Positions 35,205-43,934 of a stretch of DNA of 64,000 nt are shown here, one piece after another (position 1 is the stretch's first letter; each line of letters opens with the position of its first letter). Source of the stretch: Pseudomonas sp. ICMP 561. Its GTDB lineage: Bacteria; Pseudomonadota; Gammaproteobacteria; Pseudomonadales; Pseudomonadaceae. A program made the position numbers and the translations under genes. The notes beneath the pieces were generated by a model. The model had not been told where the DNA came from. It did no database searches and worked only from the letters and a program-made list of their open reading frames with translations. The stretch covers positions 62,001 to 126,000 of the forward strand of contig NZ_LKBT01000056.1 of assembly GCF_002699985.1 (NCBI RefSeq), written 5' to 3'.

Positions 35205-35540
35205 GTGAAACTCTCTCGACTCAACACGTTGCTCGCTCGTGTTTTCGTCCGGTTCCAAGGCAAGCGTGAGCCTGTGGTCGAGTCGCAGGTGGTTGAGGAG
35301 ACGTTACCCGATGGGCCGCCCGTTGAGCCCGTCAAACCGAAGGTCAGGAAGGCCAAACCGAAGGCAATGCCCAAGGCTGCAGCCGAGCCGAAAGCGCCAG
35401 CGTGTCCGCATTGCAAGAAAGTGATGGTGATGAAAGTGGCGCGCACTGGGGCCAATGCAGGGGGGAATTTCTGGGGGTGCGGGGATTATCCCAAGTGCCG
35501 CGGAATTCGGGCGATCTTTGCGCCGATGAAGGTTAAGTGA
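35205..35540 (+). CDS. Small protein with topoisomerase-type C4 zinc finger
   Basis: 111 aa, starting at GTG. A proline/lysine-rich, basic middle (KPKVRKAKPKAMPKAAAEPK) is followed by a single C4 zinc finger, CPHCKKVMVMKVARTGANAG then CGDYPKCRG, of the kind at the C-terminus of DNA topoisomerase I. The protein could bind single-stranded nucleic acid as an adaptor. No catalytic domain is present. An AGG lies about 10 bases before the GTG. Confidence 0.75.
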   Translation: MKLSRLNTLLARVFVRFQGKREPVVESQVVEETLPDGPPVEPVKPKVRKAKPKAMPKAAAEPKAPACPHCKKVMVMKVARTGANAGGNFWGCGDYPKCRGIRAIFAPMKVK

Positions 35541-35623
35541 TCTTTGCATTTCCGGATGGATGCGTTTCCAGATTCGGTAGCTCTCATCAAACATAAAATC
35601 ACTGCATGAATTTACATTTTTTT

Positions 35624-35714
35624 CTGTAGGAGCGCGCTTGCCCGCGATTCGGCTTATCAGTCGATAAATATATCGGCTGCGTTGACGTTATCGCGGGCAA
35701 GCGCGCTCCTACAG
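35624..35714. repeat. REPIN (GGAGCGCGCTTGCCCGCG family)
   Basis: Arms CTGTAGGAGCGCGCTTGCCC and GGGCAAGCGCGCTCCTACAG are exact inverted partners. The gap 35541-35893 holds only this and its conserved flanks. Confidence 0.9.
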
Positions 35715-35893
35715 GTCCTGTGTTTGCCGTACGACAGCGCGGTGCCTTCGCGACGGGGCAGATCCTGCAGAAATGCATTTCAATTCAGGGAAGGGTTATT
35801 CCACGAGGCGAAATTCGACATCAATCTTCCCTTAGGGCAGGATGCCAGCATCTCCCGCCGCGATCACACCGGCGCTCTCTTCGAGGACATCCG

Positions 35894-36472
35894 ATGCGGT
35901 TCTTTAGCTGTAAGACTCTGCTGTTAGCTGCTGCATTGGCGATGGGTCTGCAAGGCGCCAATCTATATGCCGCGCCTCAACAAAAAGCCCCGACCCAGCA
36001 GAAAGTCTCGATGCTCGAGGGCAAGTGGGTGTTCCGCTTGCCCAAGGAATACGTGAAGAGTCCAATGCCGGAGATTGACGATAAAGCCAAAGCTGCAGGG
36101 GTCACGGGTTCGTTGTACATGAACAAGGCCGCCAAGCGTGTGGTAATCGTTACCGAAACGCCGCTGGAGTCTGGGGAAACCGTGTCGAGCAACGATGACG
36201 CCACCCTGAGCGGCGTGATTACCGCGACCATTGAACAGCAGAAAGCCAGTTACCAGAACTTCAAGCAATTGGGCGATGTGAAGAAAATGGTCCGGCGCGG
36301 ACTGGGCCTTCGCCAACTGGATATTTCCGGCAGCGTCGACGGCGGCAAAGTGCTGAGCACCACGGTGACCGCCGCTTCAGGCAAGCGGATGGCGATGGTC
36401 AACGTGATCTCCCTGGAGAAAGACGCCAAGGCGCATGGGGAGCTGCTGAAAGGGATTACGGCGGGGAAGTAG
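35894..36472 (+). CDS. Secreted protein, unknown function
   Basis: 192 aa. A signal peptide (hydrophobic LLLAAALAMGLQG, cleavage near LYAAP) is followed by a basic linker and a domain rich in beta strands beginning MLEGKWVFRLPKEYVKSPMP. The C-terminus repeats strand-turn units around ISGSVDGGKVLSTTVTAASGK. GAGGAC before the ATG supports 35894. It is predicted to be periplasmic or exported; no family recognised. Confidence 0.7.
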   Translation: MRFFSCKTLLLAAALAMGLQGANLYAAPQQKAPTQQKVSMLEGKWVFRLPKEYVKSPMPEIDDKAKAAGVTGSLYMNKAAKRVVIVTETPLESGETVSSNDDATLSGVITATIEQQKASYQNFKQLGDVKKMVRRGLGLRQLDISGSVDGGKVLSTTVTAASGKRMAMVNVISLEKDAKAHGELLKGITAGK

Positions 36473-36640
36473 CGGACCGCTATGAGACCGTGAATATATC
36501 GACAACCTGTTGTTCAGATATCTATGGATGGACAGCTACCCATGCTTCAACTTCTTCGAACAGCCGCGGAGTTTAAACGCTGCTTTAAAGGCAGCAATTG
36601 AAGCCTTGAAAGCAGCAACTCGCCAACTGAATTTTTTGCT

Positions 36641-37549
36641 TCAATCCATCCGCAGCCTCGCCGACAGCAATTCCACCAACTGATGCACCTTGGGCAGTGA
36701 CTCACGATTACGCGGCCAGGCCAGGTGCAGGTCCAGGCCTTCGGTCGCGAGGTGTGGGAGGATTTCTATCAGTTCGCCGCGTTGCAGTTGGTCCTTGATC
36801 AGCCAGGTTGCCAACTGAGCGACGCCGCTGCCCGCCACGACGGCGGCAACCTGGGCCTCGCCATTGCCGACCACAATGCGACCGTCGACCATGCGCAACT
36901 GAGTTTGCCCGGTGGCGTCGACGATCACCCATGGGCTGGTGCCACCCTTGTCTTTGCCGTACAGAATGCACGCGTGATCGGCCAGATCATCGAAGGTCTG
37001 TGGCGTACCGTGGCGATGCAGGTAAACCGGAGCGGCGCAGAAGATCACGCGTTCGGTGCCCAGGTAGCGATGACCGAGTGTCGAGGGCCAGGCTGACGAG
37101 CCGCCAATGCGCACTGCCAGGTCGATGCCCTCTTCGATCAGGTCCACAAAGCGATCGGTAAAAGACACGTGCGGACGCAGCTTGGGGTGCCGTTCGGCGA
37201 ATTCCAGCAGCAGTGGCAACACGTGAATGCGCCCGAACGATGCAGGTAAATCCACGCGCAGATTTCCGGCCGGCTCCGAGCGCTGCGCGGCCAGTGCAGT
37301 TTCGGCATCTGCCAGTTCATCAAGGATGCGGGTGCAGACGGCATAGTAAGCCGTACCTTCTTCCGTCAGGGCCAGGCTGCGGGTGGTGCGCTCGAACAGG
37401 CGCATGCCCAACCGCCCTTCCAGCCGCGCGATGCTCTTGCTGACCGCAGAGTTAGTGAGGCTCAGCCGTTCAGCGGCCGCGGTAAAACTGCCCGCATTGG
37501 CAACGGCGACGAAGGTGGATATGCCTTTCAGGCGGTCAGCAGAGATCAT
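36641..37549 (-). CDS. LysR-type transcriptional regulator
   Basis: 302 aa. The N-terminal HTH (about residues 5-65, AAERLSLTNSAVSKSIARLE) is a standard LysR DNA-binding domain; the remainder is the inducer-binding fold with the FTDRFVDLIEEGIDLAVRIG region. Divergent from the MFS transporter at 37660, which it likely controls; the ~110-base intergenic space is short enough to hold both promoters. Inducer unknown. Confidence 0.93.
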   Translation of the reverse strand: MISADRLKGISTFVAVANAGSFTAAAERLSLTNSAVSKSIARLEGRLGMRLFERTTRSLALTEEGTAYYAVCTRILDELADAETALAAQRSEPAGNLRVDLPASFGRIHVLPLLLEFAERHPKLRPHVSFTDRFVDLIEEGIDLAVRIGGSSAWPSTLGHRYLGTERVIFCAAPVYLHRHGTPQTFDDLADHACILYGKDKGGTSPWVIVDATGQTQLRMVDGRIVVGNGEAQVAAVVAGSGVAQLATWLIKDQLQRGELIEILPHLATEGLDLHLAWPRNRESLPKVHQLVELLSARLRMD

Positions 37550-37659
37550 GAGCGTTATCAACTGATGAAATTAATTCCATAGTGCACGGAAAAACTGCCA
37601 AAGATAAGAAGTGATTTCTCGAATAGGCTAGTGCCATTATTTCAATTCGAGTTATCCCC

Positions 37660-38856
37660 ATGCCTTCTGTAGACACTACCGCTGCTGGCGCTGCCAGCGG
37701 CGCACGCGCCACTGGTGCGAATTTGGCGATTGCCATGCTGGCGCTAGCCGGTTTTGTGATCGTTACCACTGAGTTTCTGATCATCGGCATGCTCCCAGGC
37801 ATGGCCCGCGACTTGGGGATTTCGATCTCTGACGCGGGTTTGCTGGTGACCTTGTTCGCCTTCACGGTGATGCTGTTCGGCCCGCCGCTGACGGCAATGC
37901 TTTCGCACCTTGATCGCAAGAAAACCTTTGTGGCGATCCTGCTGATCTTCGCCGCATCCAACGCTCTGGCAGCGGTGTCCAGCAACATCTGGATCCTCGC
38001 ATTCGCCCGCTTCGTTCCCGCGCTGGCATTGCCAGTGTTCTGGGGTACGGCCAGCGAAACCGCGAGTTTGATGGCGGGGCCGAGCCAGGCCGGTAAAGCG
38101 GTAGCTCGGGTCTATCTGGGTATTTCCGCGGCGATGCTGTTTGGCATTCCGCTGGGTACGTTGTTTGCGGGCGCAGTGGGCTGGCGCGGTGCCTTCTGGG
38201 CACTGACCGTGATGTCGTTGCTGATGGCGCTGCTGCTGTGGATTTCCATGCCTTCAATCGCTAAAACGGCGAAGGTCGGCCTGGCCAAGCAGGCGAAAAT
38301 CCTCACCGATCCGCAGTTCATCGTCAATTTGCTGCTGTCGATTCTGGTGTTCACGGCGATGTTCACCGCTTACACCTACCTGGCTGACACACTGGAGCGC
38401 ATCGCGTTGATCGCCCCAACCCAGGTTGGCTGGTGGCTGATGGGCTTCGGCGCAGTCGGTCTGATCGGCAATGGCCTCGGTGGTCGCTATGTGGATCGCA
38501 GTCCGTTGGGTTCGACGATTGTCTTCGCGCTGTTACTGGCGATAGGTATGACCGCCACTGTCCCTGCCGCTGGATCCATCCCGCTGCTGTGCGTTGTCTT
38601 GCTGGTGTGGGGCATTGCCCATACCGCGTTGTTCCCCATCTGTCAGATCCGCGTCATGAAAACTGCACCGCACGCTCAGGCGCTGGCGGGAACGCTCAAT
38701 GTTTCAGCCGCCAACGCCGGGATTGGCCTGGGGTCTGTGATTGGCGGTCTGACGATCGAGCATCTGAGCCTGGCTTACGTCGGTTATGTGGCCGCATTCG
38801 TCGCCTTGCTGTCCATCGCAACGGCTGTGATTGCCATTCAAATGAAGACACGATGA
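37660..38856 (+). CDS. MFS transporter, DHA1-type
   Basis: 398 aa with twelve predicted TM helices and the opening AIAMLALAGFVIVTTEFLIIG typical of the DHA1 drug:H+ antiporter subgroup. MFS motif A-like HLDRKKTFVAI lies after TM2. Likely exports a small molecule or drug. Divergently oriented to a LysR gene, suggesting its expression is inducible by an effector of that regulator. The substrate cannot be predicted. Confidence 0.93.
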   Translation: MPSVDTTAAGAASGARATGANLAIAMLALAGFVIVTTEFLIIGMLPGMARDLGISISDAGLLVTLFAFTVMLFGPPLTAMLSHLDRKKTFVAILLIFAASNALAAVSSNIWILAFARFVPALALPVFWGTASETASLMAGPSQAGKAVARVYLGISAAMLFGIPLGTLFAGAVGWRGAFWALTVMSLLMALLLWISMPSIAKTAKVGLAKQAKILTDPQFIVNLLLSILVFTAMFTAYTYLADTLERIALIAPTQVGWWLMGFGAVGLIGNGLGGRYVDRSPLGSTIVFALLLAIGMTATVPAAGSIPLLCVVLLVWGIAHTALFPICQIRVMKTAPHAQALAGTLNVSAANAGIGLGSVIGGLTIEHLSLAYVGYVAAFVALLSIATAVIAIQMKTR

Positions 38857-39015
38857 GCTGGAAAGCATCCTTCACGCTCCAGACTGCGACTATTTACGAC
38901 GTTATTTTTCAATAATGGCTAAAGGCTCTTCCCATTTCCCATGAGGGATAGCCAGAATCCGATATTTCGTTCTGACCTAAGGCTGGTAGGCCCTCAGAAC
39001 GATCGGTAGAGCGCC

Positions 39016-40101
39016 ATGAGAAACTACGACGGCAAGGGAAAGTCCTTTGCCAAACGCATTTATTGGGTACGCAGCGTCGGCGTCGGCATCGGATTTTTCA
39101 GTGTCGCGGCGACCATGTACCCGTTACATCCGCCTGCCTGGGTCTGGGCTGTGATGTTGTGCAACTCGATTATCTGGCCACCCATTGCCTTATGGCTTGC
39201 AACTCGCTCGCGCCAGCCGTTTCACGCAGAACAACGCAACATACTCGTTGACTCACTGGCGGGTGGTTTCTGGGCCGGGGCGATGGGCTTCAATCCACTG
39301 CCGACCGTTACTGTGCTGGCGATGATGGCGATGCACAACCTTGCTGCCGGTGGTAAACGCCTGTTTCTGCGGGGCTGTGTAGCACAAGTTATCGGTGCTG
39401 CAATTTCTCTCTACCTGTTTCGCCAACCCTTCGTGTCGTCCAGCACGCCCACACAGATCTACGCCTGTCTGCCGGTACTGGTGTTCTATCCGATGTTCGT
39501 CGGCTACATGAGTTATCGGGTGGCGGTAAAGCTCAGTGAACACAAACATATTCTTGGAAAACTCAGCCGCACCGACAGCCTCACCGGCCTGATCAATCAC
39601 GGCTCCTGGAAAGACCTGCTGCAGCTGGAGTTCAACAAATGCCAGGTACTGTCGCGGCAGTCGTCCATTGCGCTGATCGATATCGATCACTTCAAAACGA
39701 TCAACGATACCCACGGCCACATTGTAGGAGACAGCGTACTCAAGCGTCTGAGCACGACGCTCATGGCCAACCTGCGGGACGTTGACCTGGCGGGCCGCTA
39801 CGGCGGCGACGAGTTCTGCCTGATCCTGCCCAATACCAGCGCGACGCTGGCGTGGGAAATCCTTGAGCAACTGCGCGGTGACGTGCATAACCTGAAAGAC
39901 CCACAGCTGCCCCACCTGCAGTTGAGCCTGAGCGTCGGTATCGCGACATTCGGTCCACACCTTGGTGATGCCGCCACGTGGATCAACGAAGCAGATAAAG
40001 CGCTGTATATCGCAAAAACCACAGGGCGCAATCGGGTCTGTTCCGCAGCACCGACTGTGGTTGATTTTCCGCGACTGGGGATTGAATCCTCGGCGTCGTG
40101 A
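39016..40101 (+). CDS. MASE2-GGDEF diguanylate cyclase (AdrA/DgcC-like)
   Basis: 361 aa. The N-terminal ~175 residues form the MASE2 membrane sensor (five TM helices). The GGDEF domain follows, with the active-site YGGDEFCLI near residue 263 and an RDVD inhibitory (I-site) motif five residues before it, so feedback by c-di-GMP is expected. It makes c-di-GMP from two GTP. MASE2-GGDEF is the layout of AdrA, which controls cellulose synthesis in enterobacteria; here the output is unknown. Confidence 0.93.
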   Translation: MRNYDGKGKSFAKRIYWVRSVGVGIGFFSVAATMYPLHPPAWVWAVMLCNSIIWPPIALWLATRSRQPFHAEQRNILVDSLAGGFWAGAMGFNPLPTVTVLAMMAMHNLAAGGKRLFLRGCVAQVIGAAISLYLFRQPFVSSSTPTQIYACLPVLVFYPMFVGYMSYRVAVKLSEHKHILGKLSRTDSLTGLINHGSWKDLLQLEFNKCQVLSRQSSIALIDIDHFKTINDTHGHIVGDSVLKRLSTTLMANLRDVDLAGRYGGDEFCLILPNTSATLAWEILEQLRGDVHNLKDPQLPHLQLSLSVGIATFGPHLGDAATWINEADKALYIAKTTGRNRVCSAAPTVVDFPRLGIESSAS

Positions 40102-40196
40102 CTTGCAAAGCTGGCACCGCTTCCAGATCTGGTCAGAAGCGGTAGCCATCAGCAGGTCAATCCCATGACAGTTATCAGCGAAGTGCTGAGCCCCGC

Positions 40197-40907
40197 TCAA
40201 TCATCGTTAATCGCGCTCACACAGAGGTTCGTCAGCAACCACTCCGGGGTGTGCTCCTCAAGCAGTTGACTCACGCTTTTTTTAAGTTCCAGCCTGCCAT
40301 ACAGCGCTTCTTCCTGATCCAGGTGTCTTTGTTGAGCCAAACGGTAATCAACGGGGTAGATGCTCTGTTCGATGGGCAACAGCGCGTCGAAGTGTTCCAG
40401 CAGCCCCATGAAAACCAGACGCCGCTCGACGGTATGCCGGGTCGTTGCGATGAGGTTAATGAAGTACAGGCTGTCACGCTGACGCAATGCTTCAGAAGCC
40501 GCAAAGCGCTCTGCCAGGGTGTACGCCGCCTGATCGTCGAACACCATGCAACATAGCAACTGCCGTGAGAGATCATGAAAAGGGTTACCGGTCAGTGTCC
40601 GTCGATGATGCAGGCCGAGGACAAAATCAACGGCTTTTTCAACCTGACGCAGACGCTCGAAATCACTGAATTCCGGCAGCTCAGCCAGCAAAGGAGCCTG
40701 TCGGCCCTGCGCGGCAACTTGCCGGGAGAACATCGATAGCTTCCCTTGCGGTCCCAGCAAGGCGACCTGTCGATCACACAACTCTGTTCTGGATAATGCC
40801 GCCTGACGAGCGACCATTTGCTGGAAACCCAGGCCCATCTCGGCAAGTGGTACACCTACTGATTGCCCCCACGCCTGACCATCCTCCCGAGAAAGCAAAA
40901 CGCTCAT
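40197..40907 (-). CDS. Hypothetical protein
   Basis: 236 aa, soluble, mainly helical. It begins MSVLLSREDGQAWGQSVGVP and ends with a helical YGRLELKKSVSQLLEEHTPE tail. GGGAG 9-10 bases before the ATG supports the start. The AT-rich gap upstream carries overlapping inverted repeats that may regulate it. No family recognised. Confidence 0.6.
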   Translation of the reverse strand: MSVLLSREDGQAWGQSVGVPLAEMGLGFQQMVARQAALSRTELCDRQVALLGPQGKLSMFSRQVAAQGRQAPLLAELPEFSDFERLRQVEKAVDFVLGLHHRRTLTGNPFHDLSRQLLCCMVFDDQAAYTLAERFAASEALRQRDSLYFINLIATTRHTVERRLVFMGLLEHFDALLPIEQSIYPVDYRLAQQRHLDQEEALYGRLELKKSVSQLLEEHTPEWLLTNLCVSAINDD

Positions 40908-41296
40908 GATATAACTCCCTTTTATTTACGTTTGTGTTGTGCAGTTTTTATTGTTGGTTCACACATCGCCTTAACAGGTCGACAACAATCTATTCCACGG
41001 ATATAAAAAGGGCGTAGTCACAACCTCTTCCCTGATCGAATCCGCAAGAGAATTCTCTATCTACATTCCTTGTGATGACTGCAGGTCAATTCAAAAGCCT
41101 TAGGCATAACGCCAGAGCCCCACGAGCGCAAAGCCGCATGGCGAAAACGAGCACGGTTATTAGCCAAAAGAGAATCTTCCTACATAGAGCTCGGATACAT
41201 CTGTAAACGTAGTTCAAACAAGCCAGGACTACGTGGAGACCATGACTTGTATAGACAGAAACGATAAACATTCGGAATAACAATTACAATCATTCG

Positions 41297-41328
41297 TTAC
41301 AAATATAGCGATTTGTAAGTTACTTACA
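41297..41328. promoter_or_regulatory. Overlapping inverted repeats, operator-like
   Basis: TTACAAAT (41297-41304) and ATTTGTAA (41311-41318) are perfect 8-bp arms with a 6-base spacer. A second perfect palindrome TGTAAGTTACTTACA (41314-41328) shares five bases with it. Such nested dyads are typical of dimeric regulator sites. Confidence 0.45.
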
Positions 41329-41552
41329 GAGAAAGTTTTCGGATGTGTCTTTGCAATAAGAGTTTTCCCACATAAATAATGGATGCGGGCTGACAGATAT
41401 TATTTTCTTAGTGTGTGTTCTGTGCCCTCATGAGTCAGGATGGATTCAGGAACTGAAGAGGTAGAAGGTTGCGAAGCGTTTATTCTCACGCACCGCTATC
41501 GCAGCCTTCGACAGCCCTCATCAAAAAATATCCTCGCTGAATAAACCGTATC

Positions 41553-41643
41553 TGTTGGAGCGAGGCTTGCCCGCGAACCAGTCGACTCGGTAAGCCAGAC
41601 GCACCGTGTGTCTTTCTTCGCGGGCAAGCCTCGCTCCAACAGA
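41553..41643. repeat. REPIN (TGTTGGAGCGAGG family)
   Basis: Same family and structure as the copy at 27533-27636: TGTTGGAGCGAGGCTTGCCC and the inverted GGGCAAGCCTCGCTCCAACA. Confidence 0.85.
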
Positions 41644-41731
41644 TACGATGCTTGCTGCGGTCGAAGACGGGGCTAGACCGACTACAGGTCATTTGTTGCC
41701 ATGCGAAAGCGCTGTGTCAGGGCGCGTCCAC

Positions 41732-43042
41732 TCAGTTGCTGGCCAGCATCGCATCGACCTTAATCCCGCGACGCAAACCGAATACTGCCGCAGTCCCAAG
41801 GCCAACCGCGCCCATAATCGCGACATAACCAACGCAGACCCAAGGACTCCATGGCATCAGGGCGATCAACAGCAGCGGCGTGGTACTGGCCCACAGCGCG
41901 TACGCAATGTTGTAGGTGACCGAGATGCCCGACACGCGAATGTCGGCCGGGAACAGGCCGACCATCACGGAAGGCACCACACCGACGATGCCGCAGGCCA
42001 GCCCCGCCAGCGCGTACGCAATACCCGGCACCAGCCACTGATCGATCAGGCTCATGTAGAGCAGGCCAATGCCTAGCGGTAGCAACAAGCTGTAGACAAT
42101 CACTGCACGCCACGCACCAATGCGATCTACCAGCATACCGGCCAGCACGCAGCCGATATTCAGAAACACAATGCCAAGGCTACTCAGGGCAAAAGTATCG
42201 CTGGCGCTCATGCCAAAGCGTTTTTGCATGACTGTCGGAGTGATCACCACCAGCACCACCACGGCGGAGGTCAGCACGCAGGTCAGCAAGGCGGCGGGCA
42301 ACAGGGATTGGCGATGCTTGCGCAGCACCGCGGTCAGGGGGAATTCCGTGGCGGTTTCACGTTGGGCATGCATAGCCATGAACACCGGTGTTTCGCTCAA
42401 CCAACGGCGCAACCAGACACCCAGAACGCCAAATGCGCCACCCAGCAGGAAAGGTATGCGCCACGCGTAATCGAGGATTTCCGCCGGGGTGAAGACTTTC
42501 GCCAGCCAGGTTGCGATTAGCGCGCCCAGCAAGTAACCGAAGGTCAGCCCGGCCTGCAGCACACCCAGGGCATAACCGCGATGACCTACAGGTGCATGCT
42601 CGGCGACGAACACCCAGGCGCTAGGGACTTCGCCGCCCACTGCCGCGCCTTGCAGGATGCGCAATGCCAACAGGATCAGCGGCGCCCAATAACCGATTTC
42701 CGCGTAGGTCGGCATCACGCCAATCAACAGGCATGGCAGCGCCATCATCAGGATGCTCAGGCTGAACACCCGCTTGCGCCCCAGGCGGTCGGCGAAGTGC
42801 GCCATGAGAATCCCGCCCAGCGGCCGCGCCAGATAACCGGTCACGAAAATCCCGAAGCTTTGCAGCAGACGTAGCCACTCGGGCATTTCCGGCGGAAAAA
42901 ACAGCTGGCTCAGCGTCAGTGCAAAGAACACGAAAATGATGAAGTCATAGATTTCCAGCGCCCCGCCCAACGCCGCAAGGCCCAGGGTTTTATAGTCAGC
43001 CCGGGACAGCGGCTGGGGACGTGGTCGAGCAATGGCCGTCAT
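41732..43042 (-). CDS. MFS transporter, metabolite:H+ symporter (MHS) type
   Basis: 436 aa with twelve TM helices. The N-terminal region KTLGLAALGGALEIYDFIIF (acidic Asp and Glu in TM1) and the loop DRLGRKRVFSLSILMMALPC after TM2 are characteristic of the MHS subgroup (ProP, ShiA, KgtP). It probably imports an organic acid or osmolyte with protons. The ATG at 43042 is preferred over an upstream TTG; the ribosome-binding site is weak. Confidence 0.9.
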   Translation of the reverse strand: MTAIARPRPQPLSRADYKTLGLAALGGALEIYDFIIFVFFALTLSQLFFPPEMPEWLRLLQSFGIFVTGYLARPLGGILMAHFADRLGRKRVFSLSILMMALPCLLIGVMPTYAEIGYWAPLILLALRILQGAAVGGEVPSAWVFVAEHAPVGHRGYALGVLQAGLTFGYLLGALIATWLAKVFTPAEILDYAWRIPFLLGGAFGVLGVWLRRWLSETPVFMAMHAQRETATEFPLTAVLRKHRQSLLPAALLTCVLTSAVVVLVVITPTVMQKRFGMSASDTFALSSLGIVFLNIGCVLAGMLVDRIGAWRAVIVYSLLLPLGIGLLYMSLIDQWLVPGIAYALAGLACGIVGVVPSVMVGLFPADIRVSGISVTYNIAYALWASTTPLLLIALMPWSPWVCVGYVAIMGAVGLGTAAVFGLRRGIKVDAMLASN

Positions 43043-43175
43043 AAGGACCCCGGACACGGAAGAGTAAAGACGCGACACAGCGTCGCAGGGCGCGAAGAAT
43101 AGCAAAATAAGGGCTAATGGCTAGGGGGTCTGGTGAGTGATTGCCAAGACGAACCCCGTATTGCGAACACAGATC

Positions 43176-43357
43176 TGTAGGACCGGCTTCAGCCGGGAGG
43201 GGTCGGTACACGCATTTCATATATTTCTTCTGGATTAACGCCCTCCCGGCTAAAGCCGGTCCTACAACTATTTGGTCTGGAATAACGCCTCCCGGCTGAA
43301 GCCGGTCCTGCAACTATTTCGTCTGGAATAACGCCTCCCGGCTGAAGCCGGTCCTAC
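43176..43357. repeat. REPIN followed by two extra REPs
   Basis: A full REPIN (43176-43266, TGTAGGACCGGCTTCAGCCG and inverse) is followed by two more copies of only the right arm (CCTCCCGGCTGAAGCCGGTC near 43287-43310 and 43333-43357). The spacing of 46-47 bases includes a repeated TTTGGTCTGGAATAACG-like tail, so the right half was tandemly duplicated. No gene in 43043-43487. Confidence 0.85.
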
Positions 43358-43487
43358 GACGTGTGAATAACCCGTTTCAAGATTAAGCATGAATTAAGTA
43401 TCACTGGCTAATCTGGCTTCAACAGGCAAACGGAACGAATCAGTTGCCTCCAGATCAATAACATCAGATCAATCAAAAGGAATACCC

Positions 43488-43796
43488 ATGAAAACTTTGA
43501 ATGCCTTGTTTGCTGCTGTTGCCCTTACTGCCGCTGCCGGTGCTGCACAAGCCGACGTACGTCCGGACGAAATCCCTGGCCTGCTCAAGTCCGGTGCGAT
43601 CATGGACTTCGAAAAGCTGAATAAAATGGCGCAGGACAAGCACCCAGGCTTCACCATTCATGACACCGAGCTGGATAAGGATGCACAAGGCAACTACATC
43701 TATCAGGTTGAACTGCGCGATGCCAAAGGCGTGGAGTGGGATGTAGACGTGAACGCCAAGACCGGTGCGATCGTGAAAGACAAGCAAGATAAGTAA
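43488..43796 (+). CDS. PepSY-domain periplasmic protein
   Basis: 102 aa. Signal peptide cleaving near AQADV, then a single PepSY module ending VELRDAKGVEWDVDVNAKTG. PepSY proteins are small periplasmic inhibitors or ligands often tied to signalling or metal stress. AAAGGA 7 bases before the ATG. Confidence 0.9.
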   Translation: MKTLNALFAAVALTAAAGAAQADVRPDEIPGLLKSGAIMDFEKLNKMAQDKHPGFTIHDTELDKDAQGNYIYQVELRDAKGVEWDVDVNAKTGAIVKDKQDK

Positions 43797-43811
43797 GACT
43801 TAACGCAGTTT

Positions 43812-43899
43812 TGTCGGACCGGATCTAACCGGGAGTCAGTTTTTCAAGCAATCTGGTTTATTGCGTTGAAGAATGTCTCCCGGATAAATCCGGTCCTAC
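43812..43899. repeat. REPIN (GGACCGG family, diverged arms)
   Basis: Left arm GTCGGACCGGATCTAACCGG and the right arm CCGGATAAATCCGGTCCTAC, around a ~40-base loop. Confidence 0.75.
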
Positions 43900-43934
43900 C
43901 GTTCTGTGTACATCATCTGTTTACGTAACAGAAG

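Larger units (their letters stand above)
40908..41731. other. Long gene-free AT-rich gap
   Basis: 824 bases with no convincing gene on either strand. It contains the inverted repeats at 41297-41328 and a REPIN at 41553-41643. The high AT content (especially 40910-41460) suggests promoter or regulatory DNA for the gene ending at 40907. Confidence 0.6.

Noticed and set aside
39253..40200. Minus-strand frame opposite the GGDEF gene
   Set aside because: Shadow frame with no domain; the plus strand has a complete MASE2-GGDEF protein.
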